DNA of 53,643 nt from the NCBI RefSeq assembly GCF_003052585.1, contig NZ_QASN01000015.1, positions 14,015 through 67,657 on the forward strand, written 5' to 3'. The translations under genes and the position numbers were made by a program. The notes under the pieces are model-generated. The model was not told where the DNA came from. It ran no database searches and saw only the letters and a program-made list of their open reading frames with translations. The DNA comes from Pseudomonas mangrovi (lineage in GTDB: Bacteria > Pseudomonadota > Gammaproteobacteria > Pseudomonadales > Pseudomonadaceae). This document shows, piece by piece, positions 30,799 to 40,292 of the stretch (positions within the stretch are counted from its first letter, which is position 1; the number at the start of each line of letters is the position of its first letter).

Positions 30799-31467
30799 TC
30801 AGACCGGGACGCCGGACTCACCGGCGGCACCGAGCAGACAACGGGCGAAATCACTGGCGGCTGGTAGCCCGGCGCAGCGCAGCATGCCGGCCGGCACGCG
30901 CTCCGAACCGCGTCCCCACCACAGGCTGCTGCGCTCCAGGGAACAGCTGGCCAAGGCTTGCAGACGCTGGCCGGGCAACCATGCCGGACAATGCTGCAGA
31001 CCATTGCCGAGCGACTCCCAGGTCGCCGCCGGCAGGCAGTCGGGGCTGCCCAGCGCGTTGACTGCACTCTCGAACACCTCGAACTCGGCATCCTCGTCGA
31101 GGGTCGACAGCAGCAACGCCTCGGCACGCTCGAACCAGTCGTCGGCACCGCCGACGATCAACGACAGGTCACTGCCGGCCGGCAGCGGCAGCAGGATGCT
31201 CAGCGGGAAGTAGCGGCCGACGCGATCGACGCTGGGCATCATCACCCCGATCAGCGCGTCTGCACCCAGCAGCGGGGCCGGCACGGCAAAGCGCCACAGC
31301 GGGCTGACCAGATAGGTTTCCAGCCAGCGCGGACCGAGCTCAGTCTGACTGGCGGCGATGCCGGCGGCCAGCCAGTCGTCCCAGCTCTTGATCAGTGCCT
31401 GGGACAGGCCGCGGCTGACGAAATCACCGCGGCCGGCCAGCTTGCCGTAGAAACCGGGCGCCGTCAC
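30799..31467 (-). CDS. tagF: TagF, T6SS repressor (DUF2094 family)
   Basis: A 222-residue protein with the family start GFYGKLAGRGDFVSRGL, a VMMPSVDRVGRYFPLSI core and WWGRGSE near the end. In P. aeruginosa TagF1 represses T6SS activity post-translationally, independently of PpkA/PppA. It overlaps tssM by 4 bases (ATGA). Confidence 0.93.
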   Translation of the reverse strand: MTAPGFYGKLAGRGDFVSRGLSQALIKSWDDWLAAGIAASQTELGPRWLETYLVSPLWRFAVPAPLLGADALIGVMMPSVDRVGRYFPLSILLPLPAGSDLSLIVGGADDWFERAEALLLSTLDEDAEFEVFESAVNALGSPDCLPAATWESLGNGLQHCPAWLPGQRLQALASCSLERSSLWWGRGSERVPAGMLRCAGLPAASDFARCLLGAAGESGVPV

Positions 31468-34400
31468 AGCCGCTCCGGCAGCTGGAAACTGCTCAGTACA
31501 CGGCTCTTGAACGGGTTGAAGGCACTGCTGGCGCGCAGCTCGCTGGAAATGCTCGCGCCATCCACGCGCATGCGCAGGGTGAAGCGATCCGGCGTGCTGC
31601 CCGCCGACAGCTCGGACTGATCAAGCAGGCGGAACCAGGCCCAGGGGCCATCCACCGTCAGGCCGGAGCGCCCGCTGGCCGGCGGCGGGGTGATCGACAG
31701 GCGCACCAGGCCGAGGTTGTTCGGGCTCGGCCACTGCATCGCCACCGGCCGGCTCGGGCCATGGTCATAGGTCAGTTGCTGGCCGTCCAGATCGAGCAGG
31801 AACTGGTCGATGGAGGAATCCATCGCCACCGGACGCAGCTCGAAACGGACCATCGGCTGGGTGCCGCCGGAGCGGAAGAAGGCATCGCGAATCTCCGCCG
31901 CGCGCTGGAAGGTGACCAGCGCCGAGGAGGAAAGGCCGAGTTTGTCGGCCGCGCCCGGCTGCCAGCGCCAGGGCGTCCGCGAGCTGTCGACGTAGGGCTG
32001 CAGATAGCGACGGAAATAGTTGTCCATCACCCCGCCGACGCCGAAGAAATGGCCGAAGTCTTCCAGGGTCGCGTCGCGCGAGCTGTTCGGGTCCAGCGGG
32101 TAGCGGCCGGCCAGCGAATGCCGGTAGACGTTGACTACTTCGCTGGTCCAGGCGGCGTTCAATTGCTGGCGCACGCCGCCCATCATGCTGCCGGTGGTGG
32201 AGCCGACGACCGACTTGACCAGCCCGCGCACCAGCGGCGGCTGGCGCTCTGCGCCCAGGCTCAGGCGCTGCGCGGCGGCGGCGGTCTGGTTCTTGGCTTC
32301 GCCGAGGATGGCATCGCCACTGGCACCGACCATGCCGCTGACCTGTACGTAGAGCGCGTTCATGTCCGCCAGCAGGCCTTCGATCGGCGGGCTCTGGCCT
32401 TCCGGCGCGTTGACCAGGCTGTTCAGCTCGGCGAAGCGCTGGGTCACCGGATCGACCGCCGCCGGCGCCTGCTGCTGGGTTTCCCCCGGCTGGCCGACCA
32501 GGCTGCCGAGCTGCTCCTTGAGCTTGTCGACCTTGCCGGTGCTCTGGCCGAGCTTCTCGGCAATCAGGCGGTCGTCGCGGTACAGGTCGGTCTCGCGGGC
32601 CACCGCCGTGAGCAGCTGCTTGAGCGGTGAATTCGGCCCGGACAGCACGCGCAGCACGTCGGCGGCCTGGGCGACGCTGGTGACCGGAACGAAATCGAGA
32701 TCGGCGAGCAGGGCTTCCCAGTGCCGCAGGTAGTCCTCGAAATACAGCTGGCGTACTTCCATTGCCAGCGAGGCGACGTCCTGGCCGTCGCTGAAGTTGC
32801 GCCCGAGCACCCACTGCTCTTCGGCCAGGGTGCCGGACTGGCTGAGGCTGGCGGTAAGGAACACCTCGCGATAGCCGCGGTAGGTGAAGAAGCCGCTCAA
32901 TGGCTCGCTCAGCGGCTTGCCGCTTTTGCGCACGAAGACCAGCGAGGCATCACGCCCGGCGGCTTCGGAGAGACGAAAGCCCGGCAGACCGTCCGGCAAA
33001 GGCTGCCGCTTGACCCGGTCGTAGACCCGCTGCGCCACCGACAGACGCTGCAGCTGGCGGCGTACGTCCTCGACCAGGTTGTCATCCAGGCGCGCCGCCG
33101 GCGGACGCCGGTCGAACAGCGAGACCAGATGGCGGTCGAGCGACTGGCGCTGCTCGGCGGTCAGGTCGCGCGGCAGGGTCTGGTCCCAGTCGAGGCTGAT
33201 CCAGGCCTTGAGGAAGTCGGCGTCGTAGTGATCGCCGCCCGAGAGCATCAGGTAGGCCTTGAGCCCCTCATAGAGAAAGTCCGAGCTGCCGCCGTTGCGC
33301 AGCTGTTCCTCGATACGATTGAGCAGGCGTGGGGCGAAGACCGCGATCAGCAGCTTGCGATAGACGCTGGCGGCCTCGCTACCAAGCATGTCGCCCTGAT
33401 ACAGGCCCAGGCCTTCGGCCCAGTCCGGCGGATTGTCGGCCGAATCGCGCATGGCGTTGAGCAGCGGCAACACGTGCAGTACCTCGCGCTGCGCCGGGCT
33501 GAGCTGCTCGATCTGGCCGCGCAGCGGCTGCACCCGCGCATCCACCTCGCTGATGTACTGCTGGTTGGCACGGTAGCTGGCGATCCACAGCGCCGAGACC
33601 GTCAGCACTACCAGTGCGGTGGTGGCCAGTGCGCCTATGGTGATCAGCCGCCGGCGCTTCTCCACCTTGGGATTGGCGCCGACCAGGCCGCGCTCGCCAA
33701 AGGCCACCTCGCGGAACAGCCGCTCGATGAAATAGCTGCGTCCGCTGCCGGTCTGCCGCGCCAGGTGCTGGCGATCGAGGTTCATCGACTGCGCCATGGC
33801 GCCGATCAGGCGATCGATCGGACTGCCTTCCTGGGTGCCGCTGGTGAAGTAGACGCCACGCAGCAACGCCGGCTGCTCGTAGGGGTTGGGCTTGAAGGCG
33901 GCGGTGAGGAAGCTGCCCAGGCAGTCCTTGAGCGCGGCGAACTGCTGCGGGAAGCCGTAGATCAGGTCGCGGCGGGTTGGGTCGCGCTCCTGCTGCAGGC
34001 GCTCGACCAGACGCTCGTTGAGGCGTTGTTCGAGGGCCAGGAACTCGCTGTCGAACACCGCCAGCGGGCCCTGCTCGCTCTTGCCGTCGTCGAGGGCGAA
34101 AGTCATGCCCCAGACCTGCGCGCGCTCCTCGCGGCTGAGCGAATCGAAGAACTCCATGAAGCCGGGCACCAGGTCGAGCTTGGTCAGCATCAGGTAGACC
34201 GGGAAACGCACGCCGAGCTGGGTGTAGAGCTCCTGCAGACGGGCACGGATCGCCTTGGCATGCGCCGCGCGCTCGGCTTCGCTGCCGAGCAGCAGGTCGG
34301 ACAGGCTGATGGCGATGAAGGCGCCATCGATCGGCCGGCGTTTGCGCTGGGTCTTGAGCAGATCGAGGAAGCCCAGCCAGGCGGCCTTGTCGACCTGGGC

Positions 34401-34979
34401 GTGGCTGTCCTGGGTGGTGTAGCGGCCGGCGGTATCCAGTAGTACGGCTTCGTCGGTGAACCACCAGTCGCAGTTTCGGGTGCCGCCGACGCCGCGTACG
34501 GCGCCACTGCCCAGCTGCGCCTCGAGCGGGAAGTTGAGGCCCGAGTTGACCAGTGCGGTGGTCTTGCCGGAACCGGGCGGGCCGATGATCACGTACCAGG
34601 GCAGCTCGTACAGGCTGCGGCGCTCGTCACCGCCGAGCTTGGCGCGCTTGAGCAGGCTCAGGGCCTCGTCCATGCGTTGCTTGAGGGTCGCCAGCTCCTC
34701 CGCGGTGGCCACGCGGGTCGGGTCCGGTGCGACGTCGGCGGTCATGCCCTGCATCACCCGCGCGCTGTTGCGCCGCGCCTGGACCATGCGCAATACCCGC
34801 AGGCCGATCCAGATGGCGAACAGCAGGCCGATCAGCGTCCAGCGCACCCATGCCGGCGCCAGTGGCTCGAAGCTGCCGATGGCGATCAGCGGGCCGATGA
34901 ACCAGATCACCAGGCTCAGGGCGATCAGGCCCAGCAGCGGCATTACCCAACGAACTAGAAAACTGAAGAAGGACTTCAC
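31464..34979 (-). CDS. tssM: TssM (IcmF), T6SS inner-membrane component
   Basis: The 1171-residue protein has two N-terminal membrane segments (about 8-32 and 43-62), a cytoplasmic GTP/ATP-binding domain with Walker A GPPGSGKTTALVNSG (about 133-147), a third segment (about 443-465) and a large periplasmic part that docks on TssJ. With TssL and TssJ it forms the membrane complex. Starts and stops overlap the neighbours by 4 bases. Confidence 0.96.
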   Translation of the reverse strand: MKSFFSFLVRWVMPLLGLIALSLVIWFIGPLIAIGSFEPLAPAWVRWTLIGLLFAIWIGLRVLRMVQARRNSARVMQGMTADVAPDPTRVATAEELATLKQRMDEALSLLKRAKLGGDERRSLYELPWYVIIGPPGSGKTTALVNSGLNFPLEAQLGSGAVRGVGGTRNCDWWFTDEAVLLDTAGRYTTQDSHAQVDKAAWLGFLDLLKTQRKRRPIDGAFIAISLSDLLLGSEAERAAHAKAIRARLQELYTQLGVRFPVYLMLTKLDLVPGFMEFFDSLSREERAQVWGMTFALDDGKSEQGPLAVFDSEFLALEQRLNERLVERLQQERDPTRRDLIYGFPQQFAALKDCLGSFLTAAFKPNPYEQPALLRGVYFTSGTQEGSPIDRLIGAMAQSMNLDRQHLARQTGSGRSYFIERLFREVAFGERGLVGANPKVEKRRRLITIGALATTALVVLTVSALWIASYRANQQYISEVDARVQPLRGQIEQLSPAQREVLHVLPLLNAMRDSADNPPDWAEGLGLYQGDMLGSEAASVYRKLLIAVFAPRLLNRIEEQLRNGGSSDFLYEGLKAYLMLSGGDHYDADFLKAWISLDWDQTLPRDLTAEQRQSLDRHLVSLFDRRPPAARLDDNLVEDVRRQLQRLSVAQRVYDRVKRQPLPDGLPGFRLSEAAGRDASLVFVRKSGKPLSEPLSGFFTYRGYREVFLTASLSQSGTLAEEQWVLGRNFSDGQDVASLAMEVRQLYFEDYLRHWEALLADLDFVPVTSVAQAADVLRVLSGPNSPLKQLLTAVARETDLYRDDRLIAEKLGQSTGKVDKLKEQLGSLVGQPGETQQQAPAAVDPVTQRFAELNSLVNAPEGQSPPIEGLLADMNALYVQVSGMVGASGDAILGEAKNQTAAAAQRLSLGAERQPPLVRGLVKSVVGSTTGSMMGGVRQQLNAAWTSEVVNVYRHSLAGRYPLDPNSSRDATLEDFGHFFGVGGVMDNYFRRYLQPYVDSSRTPWRWQPGAADKLGLSSSALVTFQRAAEIRDAFFRSGGTQPMVRFELRPVAMDSSIDQFLLDLDGQQLTYDHGPSRPVAMQWPSPNNLGLVRLSITPPPASGRSGLTVDGPWAWFRLLDQSELSAGSTPDRFTLRMRVDGASISSELRASSAFNPFKSRVLSSFQLPERL

Positions 34980-36352
34980 TCCACGCCCTCCGCGAAGACG
35001 GTTATTTCGACCCGGCGATTCTGCGCCCGGCCTTCGGCCGTGGCGTTCGAGGCCACCGGTTCGGTGTCGCTGCGCCCTTCGGCGGTGAAACGCTCGGCCT
35101 GGCCGCTGCGCGAGGCGAGCAGGTCCATGACCTGCTGCGCACGGGCCTGCGACAGCGCCCAGTTGGACGGGAAGCGCAGCGTGGCGATCGGCCGGTCATC
35201 GCTGTGGCCGGTGACCCGCACGTTGCCCTTGACCTGGCGAATGGCGTCGGCGATGCGCGCCATCAGCGGTTCGTGCTGGGAGGCGATGCTCGCGCTGCCG
35301 GAGGCGAACAGCGAGTCACCACGGATGGTCACCACCGAGCGGTCGACCTTGTCCTCGACCGCCACGCGGTTGGCGCGGATGTCGTCGGCGAGGAAGCCGG
35401 CCAGGCGCGGACGCTCGATCAGCTTGGGCTGGATCGGACGCGGCACGATGGCCTGCACCGGGATTTCGCCCAGTGCGTGGATGTTGCGGTACACCGGTTC
35501 GGCGTCGGCTGCCAGCTTCAGGCGCAGGCCGAACAGCAGCGCCAGCAGCAGCGCCAGGCCGATGGCCACGCCGACCCAGGGCGGCATGAACTGGCTCAGG
35601 CGATTGCGCACCATCTGCAGGCCACGCCAGCGCGGCGACAGCTCCTGCTCGCGCTCGCCGCGCACGCTGCGGATCACTCCGGCGGTGCGTTCGCGCAGCG
35701 CCTCGAGCTGATGCCGGCCGTCATGCATGACCCGATAGCGACCTTCGAAGCCCAGGCACATGCACAGGTACAGCAGCTCCAGCAGGTTCAGCCGCTGCCG
35801 CGGGTTCTGCAGGCAGTGGTCGAGCAGCTGGAAGGATTTTTCGCCCCCCCAGGCCTCGTTGTGCAGGGTGATCAGCAGACTCTGCTTGCTCCACTCGCTG
35901 GCGCTGCCCCAGGGCGTGCTGAGCACCGCCTCGTCGAGCGCGGTGCAGAGCACGTAGCGGGCGAGCATCACCTCGTCCTGGGGAATGCCGGCCTGACGTG
36001 CCTGCTCCTCGAACTGGCGCAGATGACCGAGCAGCTGCGCACGCAAACTGGCCGGCGCGGCATGGGCGATGGTTCCCCGCAGACGGGTGAGCAGCGCCAG
36101 CAACGGGCCTGCGGCCTGCTCCATCGGGTTGAGGCCGCGGCCCTTGCCGGTGAGCATCGGACCGCTGGCGGCCGGCGCGAAACCCTGGCCCTGCGGGGGG
36201 CGTGGCGCGCCGGCGGGTGCCTGGCCGGGCTCTGCTGCGCGACCACCGGGCCGCGGCATGATCAGAGTGCGATCGCTGGCGCCGTTGTCGGGCGTCGCAC
36301 CGGCACCGCCGCCATTACCCGGCGTGCCGAATGGATCGTCGATCGGATGCAT
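34976..36352 (-). CDS. tssL: TssL (DotU) with C-terminal OmpA domain
   Basis: The 458-residue protein has a proline/glycine-rich N-terminus, a cytoplasmic DotU domain (about 80-260), one membrane segment (MPPWVGVAIGLALLLALLFG, about 255-275) and an OmpA-type peptidoglycan-binding domain (GHSDDRPIATLRFPSNWALS and GRSDTEPVASN). Such 'evolved' TssL anchors the membrane complex to the cell wall itself. Confidence 0.95.
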   Translation of the reverse strand: MHPIDDPFGTPGNGGGAGATPDNGASDRTLIMPRPGGRAAEPGQAPAGAPRPPQGQGFAPAASGPMLTGKGRGLNPMEQAAGPLLALLTRLRGTIAHAAPASLRAQLLGHLRQFEEQARQAGIPQDEVMLARYVLCTALDEAVLSTPWGSASEWSKQSLLITLHNEAWGGEKSFQLLDHCLQNPRQRLNLLELLYLCMCLGFEGRYRVMHDGRHQLEALRERTAGVIRSVRGEREQELSPRWRGLQMVRNRLSQFMPPWVGVAIGLALLLALLFGLRLKLAADAEPVYRNIHALGEIPVQAIVPRPIQPKLIERPRLAGFLADDIRANRVAVEDKVDRSVVTIRGDSLFASGSASIASQHEPLMARIADAIRQVKGNVRVTGHSDDRPIATLRFPSNWALSQARAQQVMDLLASRSGQAERFTAEGRSDTEPVASNATAEGRAQNRRVEITVFAEGVE

Positions 36353-36355
36353 CGC

Positions 36356-37690
36356 TTACCCTCGAATGGCCCAGAAGGCCAGGTTGAGGCCGGGAAACTG
36401 ACCGGCGATGTGGAAGGCGAATCCGCCGGAGTGCTTGAGCTGCTTCCAGTGGTCGCTGCCACGGTCCAGCTCGAAGTACACCGAGCCGGCGTGGTAGGGC
36501 AGCTGGCGCGGCGCCACCGGCAGCGACAGCAGGGCAATGCCCGGCAGCTGCAGGTTGACCAGGTCGCGGATGTGCTCCACCGAGCCGACCTTGGCCTGCT
36601 GCGGGAAACGCCCGCGCAGGGTTTCGCCGGGCACCTCGGCACGCACCACCAGAATGAAGCTGGAGTTCTCCAGCAGGGTCTTGTCGGCCAGCATGGCGAC
36701 GTGCACGCCATAGGCCTTCTCGACGATCGGAATCGGCACCGCGCGCGAGTCGATCACCGCCGACAGCGCCTGGCGCAGCGCCAGCATCACCGGGGCGAAG
36801 CTGGCCTGCAGGTCGTCGTGCTCGTAGGCGGGGAACTCCACCGGGCGCTTGCCGGCCTCGGTGAAGGTGGCGAACTCACCGGCCAGCGCCACCAGTTCGC
36901 GGTAGAAGGACTCGGGATGCACCGGCGCCAGACGCGCCAGGTGGGCGATCAGCGGCTCGGCGCGGTTGACCAGCTGCAGCAGCATGAAATCGGCGATCTC
37001 CGATGCGCCGCCGGCACTCGACGCCACCACCCGCCCGGCGAGGGCTTCGCCGCGCTGGTGCAGCAGGCCGAGCAGTTCCTTGCGGAAGGCATCCAGTGCC
37101 GCCGCGGCGGTGACATCGAGCACCGGCGGCATGTAGGCCTCGTCCAGCGCCACGCTGCGGTCGGCGCGCCGCTCGAGCACCCGCGCGACCCCTATCGCGG
37201 CGTACTCGGCGAGGCCGTCACGTTCGGTCAGCAGGCGTAGCGCGCAGCCGCCTACCGCCACCGGTGCACGGCTCTCGAATGCCGCGTTGTCGTCACGCAC
37301 CTCGCGCACCTGGCTGCGATAGCGCGCGCCGCCCAGCGGCTCGCCCTCGTCGACGGTGTCGCGCACCCCGGCGCGCCGCAGTGGCATGGCCAGATAGACG
37401 ACCCCGTCGCGCAGCCAGTCCTCGACTGCCAGCGGCGGCGGTGCGACGTCATCGGCGGGGATGTTGAACGGCGTGCCATCCGGCAGCAGGCCGCGGGCGG
37501 AGACGATCGCCAGCTTGCCCTGGGCCAGCAGAGCGGCATCCAGCTGCAGTTCGGAGAAGCCCCAGCCAGCCGGCACCAGGCTGCGACAGCGGCCATCGAC
37601 CAGGTTCTCCAGATAGCGATCATGCTGCTGGAAGTGCTGTGGGCGGAGGAACATTCCCTCCGACCAGACCACACGGTTATTCCAAGACAT
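36356..37690 (-). CDS. tssK: TssK, T6SS baseplate-membrane connector
   Basis: A 444-residue protein with the family start VVWSEGMFLRPQHFQQHDRY and IAGQFPGLNLAFWAIRG at the end. TssK links the baseplate (TssF, TssG, TssE) to TssL/TssM. Gaps of 3 and 16 bases to its neighbours fit one transcript. Confidence 0.96.
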   Translation of the reverse strand: MSWNNRVVWSEGMFLRPQHFQQHDRYLENLVDGRCRSLVPAGWGFSELQLDAALLAQGKLAIVSARGLLPDGTPFNIPADDVAPPPLAVEDWLRDGVVYLAMPLRRAGVRDTVDEGEPLGGARYRSQVREVRDDNAAFESRAPVAVGGCALRLLTERDGLAEYAAIGVARVLERRADRSVALDEAYMPPVLDVTAAAALDAFRKELLGLLHQRGEALAGRVVASSAGGASEIADFMLLQLVNRAEPLIAHLARLAPVHPESFYRELVALAGEFATFTEAGKRPVEFPAYEHDDLQASFAPVMLALRQALSAVIDSRAVPIPIVEKAYGVHVAMLADKTLLENSSFILVVRAEVPGETLRGRFPQQAKVGSVEHIRDLVNLQLPGIALLSLPVAPRQLPYHAGSVYFELDRGSDHWKQLKHSGGFAFHIAGQFPGLNLAFWAIRG

Positions 37691-37706
37691 GCGTTCTCCT
37701 GCCGGG

Positions 37707-38180
37707 CTATTTCGCCGCCGGGGTGGGCGCGGGCGCGATCACGACGGACCGAGCATCGAAGGTGATGATCATGCGGGTGGTCTGCTGCGGCGCGACAGCG
37801 ACCGCACGACGCCAGATGGCCCGGTCCAGGTCGCGGAAACCGGCTACCACGCCCAGATGACTGGCAGTGCTATCGATTTCCCGCTGCAAGGTCAGGGTCT
37901 CGCCCGGACGCACCAGCAATTCCTCCTCCTCGACCAGCTCGGCACCGAGGGTGGCGCTGCCCTTGTCGAACAGCGCGAAGAAGTCGGCACGGTCGAAGGT
38001 AGCCGTGCCCTTGAGCTGGTAGAGCTTGATCCGCAGCGGCGCGGCGCTGCCCAGCGCGGTCGGGTTGAGCTGATCGCTGGCCATCAGGGTCAGCTCGACC
38101 AGGGTCGGCGGCGGTGGGGGCGGATCGGAAGCGCAGGCGCCGAGCAGCAGCACCAGTGTGAACAGCAGAATCCTTGGCAT
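37707..38180 (-). CDS. tssJ: TssJ, T6SS outer-membrane lipoprotein
   Basis: A 157-residue lipoprotein: signal MPRILLFTLVLLLGAC with C16 as lipidation site, followed by a proline run (PPPPPPTLVELTLMA) and the transthyretin-like beta domain that binds TssM. A longer upstream frame overlaps fha and is rejected. Confidence 0.93.
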   Translation of the reverse strand: MPRILLFTLVLLLGACASDPPPPPPTLVELTLMASDQLNPTALGSAAPLRIKLYQLKGTATFDRADFFALFDKGSATLGAELVEEEELLVRPGETLTLQREIDSTASHLGVVAGFRDLDRAIWRRAVAVAPQQTTRMIITFDARSVVIAPAPTPAAK

Positions 38181-38214
38181 TGTCGGTTCTTCCTCTGTGG
38201 CAGCTTGCGTGCGC

Positions 38215-39927
38215 TCAGGAGCGCTGCAATCGGGCGATCTGTTCCTCGTAGGCGCGACTGAACTCGCGACCGAAAAGGTCCTGGAAGTCTTCTTCGGCTT
38301 CGCGCGAAATGCCTGCGTAAAGCTGGGTGAACAGCTCCCAGTACTTGGCCTGGCGCGCGCCTGGCAGCAGCGCGGAGAGGCCGCCGGGCTTGTCCAGGCG
38401 ACCCTCGAGCGTGCGCGGCTCGAAGCGTGCGAGCAGATGGCGGATGGCGCCCTGGATGCCGGCCATGACCGCGATCTGGTGCGCCTTGAGATCCTCGAAG
38501 CTTTCGCTGACCGCCTGATCCGGTGGCATGAATGCCTGATTGCCCTGGCGCAGCAGCAGCAGCAGAGCCTCCTCGACATTCGGTGCGAACTTGAGCGGGT
38601 TGTTCTCCACCGGGCGGATCATGGTCTGGCTCATGCGGAACTCGCCCTTGAGGCTGGCGCGGGCGCGCAGTACATCGACCAGGCCCTCGACCATCAGTCG
38701 ATAGCTGCGGCCGATGGCCTCCATCTGCGCCACCCGATCGGCCGGCTGGATCTGCAGTCGCTCGAGGCCTGCGCCACGCAGAAATGCCTGCAGCAGCTCC
38801 GGCTCGGCGAGCCCGGCGGCGGCAACGGCCGGTTGCACTGCGGCGGGGCGGCTGGGCGGAACAACGGGTGCTTGTGCTGGCGGCGACTGCGGCTGCGGCT
38901 GAGCTGGCGGCAGCGAGGACGGCTGCTCGGCGGCGGCCGGCGCCAGACCTATCGCGGCGAAGGGGTCGGTCTGCGGAACGCCTGACGGCGTGCCGGTCAG
39001 TGGTTTGGCGGGCGGGACCATCTCGGGCGACTGAAGCCCGTCGAGCGCACTGCTGGCCGCCGGGGTGCCGCCCAACGGGGTGCCATCCAGGGCGGTTACT
39101 GCCGCCAGATCGAAATCCAGCGGCAGGGGGCTGGACGGCAATTCGAGCGGGTTGCCGGGCTGCACCGGCATCTCGAACGCCTGGGATTGCGGTGCGGCCT
39201 GGACTGCCGGTGTCTGGATATCGGCGAACGGGTCCCAGTCGGCCGGAATCCCTCCAGCGGGTGCGCCTGATACCGGCGGCACCGAAGCGGGTGTCACGAT
39301 CGGCTGCTGCGCCACCGGCGGGGTGAAGGAGTGCATCTCTGCCGGGATGTGATCGGCGCGAGGCGCCTGGCTTGGCGCTGCAGGGGTGCCGAGGAAATCG
39401 AACAGGTCCGGCTTGGTATCCAGTGGCGAGCCGCCCTGAAAGTGCGCCTGGGCGCTGCTCATGCCGGCAAAGGGGTCCGCCGAGGGCGCACTGCCGCCGC
39501 CCAGCAGTGCATCGAAATCGGTGAAGGCCGCGCCTGAGGCGGGCGCGGAATAGCCGGGAGCCGCGCCGAGGAAAACATCCTGTGCGCTGCCCGAGGAAAA
39601 CTCCGGAGCCTCGACGCGCACCTGAATCTCGTAGTTGCCCAGCCGGACCAGCTCGCCATCCTGCAGCAGTTCGCTATTGCCACGCCGCAGGCGCACGCCT
39701 GAGCGCTCAAGGGTCACGCCGTTGGTGCTGGTATCGGTGAGATAGTAGGAGCCATCGCGAAACTGCACCACGCAGTGCCTGCTGGAAACCAGACGCTCCG
39801 GATCGGGCAGCACCCAGTCGCAGTCCAGCCCACGGCCTATCGACAGCTCGCCACGGTCAAGTCGCTTCTCCGAGCACTGGCCGGGTGTGAGCTTGTGGTA
39901 ACTGGTGATGGTCAGGGAAAGCGGCAT
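38215..39927 (-). CDS. fha: Fha, FHA-domain T6SS activator
   Basis: The 570-residue protein has an N-terminal forkhead-associated domain (LSIGRGLDCDWVLPDPERL, SSRHCVVQF, TSTNGVTLERSG; about 25-95), a low-complexity proline/glutamine middle and a C-terminal TagC/ImpI-like domain (about 390-570). Fha1 is the PpkA substrate whose phosphorylated form triggers assembly. I start at 39927 with AGGAG just before; the ribosome-binding site is the loop of a hairpin (39928-39941). First gene of the minus arm. Confidence 0.93.
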   Translation of the reverse strand: MPLSLTITSYHKLTPGQCSEKRLDRGELSIGRGLDCDWVLPDPERLVSSRHCVVQFRDGSYYLTDTSTNGVTLERSGVRLRRGNSELLQDGELVRLGNYEIQVRVEAPEFSSGSAQDVFLGAAPGYSAPASGAAFTDFDALLGGGSAPSADPFAGMSSAQAHFQGGSPLDTKPDLFDFLGTPAAPSQAPRADHIPAEMHSFTPPVAQQPIVTPASVPPVSGAPAGGIPADWDPFADIQTPAVQAAPQSQAFEMPVQPGNPLELPSSPLPLDFDLAAVTALDGTPLGGTPAASSALDGLQSPEMVPPAKPLTGTPSGVPQTDPFAAIGLAPAAAEQPSSLPPAQPQPQSPPAQAPVVPPSRPAAVQPAVAAAGLAEPELLQAFLRGAGLERLQIQPADRVAQMEAIGRSYRLMVEGLVDVLRARASLKGEFRMSQTMIRPVENNPLKFAPNVEEALLLLLRQGNQAFMPPDQAVSESFEDLKAHQIAVMAGIQGAIRHLLARFEPRTLEGRLDKPGGLSALLPGARQAKYWELFTQLYAGISREAEEDFQDLFGREFSRAYEEQIARLQRS

Positions 39928-39941
39928 TGCAGCTCCTTGCA
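39928..39941 (-). promoter_or_regulatory. Probable RsmA-binding hairpin at the fha ribosome-binding site
   Basis: On the minus strand TGCA-AGGAGC-TGCA folds to a 4-base stem with a six-base loop holding AGGA, abutting the ATG. A GGA in a hexaloop over the Shine-Dalgarno is the classic RsmA/CsrA target. RsmA is known to repress fha1 and tssA1 translation in P. aeruginosa. Confidence 0.65.
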
Positions 39942-40136
39942 TTGCTTCGCGCAGTCGTGGCGGACATCGACTTCCAGGATGCCGGGCCCCTCTTCTGACG
40001 CACGACTGGCACGCGCAGCCCATTATTCTGGCGCAGAACCTGTTGGACGGAGGTGTTTTTTTCCAAGGATTCTAGTTCTCGTCTAGCCAGGCCGTGAACC
40101 ACCGCACATCCGCCGGTCCGATTATCCCTGGCCGCC

Positions 40137-40165
40137 TTGACAGACCACTGGCAGGCTCCAAGAAT
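40137..40165 (+). promoter_or_regulatory. Candidate sigma70 promoter for tssA
   Basis: TTGACA (40137-40142), a 17-base spacer and AAGAAT (40160-40165). The -35 is consensus and the -10 is weak (4 of 6). It would give a leader of about 120 bases before the GTG start. The rest of the 365-base gap between fha and tssA holds the hairpins listed separately; I see no clear promoter for fha. Confidence 0.55.
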
Positions 40166-40213
40166 CCTCCGCTCGGCAGGCTGCGGGGCAAACCTCGTGT
40201 CCGGCAGCCGTGC

Positions 40214-40290
40214 AATCCGATGGATGCGGATTCTCCTGAAGTCATTCGCACCGCAACGGGCCTTCCAGGTTCAGATATGGAGATCATCTG
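40214..40290 (+). promoter_or_regulatory. Two RsmA-type GGA hairpins in the tssA leader
   Basis: Hairpin 1 is AATCCG-ATGGATG-CGGATT (40214-40232): a perfect 6-base stem with GGATG in the loop. Hairpin 2 is CAGAT-ATGGAGATC-ATCTG (40272-40290), whose loop carries the GGAG used as ribosome-binding site. Paired sites, one over the Shine-Dalgarno, suit a bridging RsmA dimer. Confidence 0.72.
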
Positions 40291-40292
40291 TC

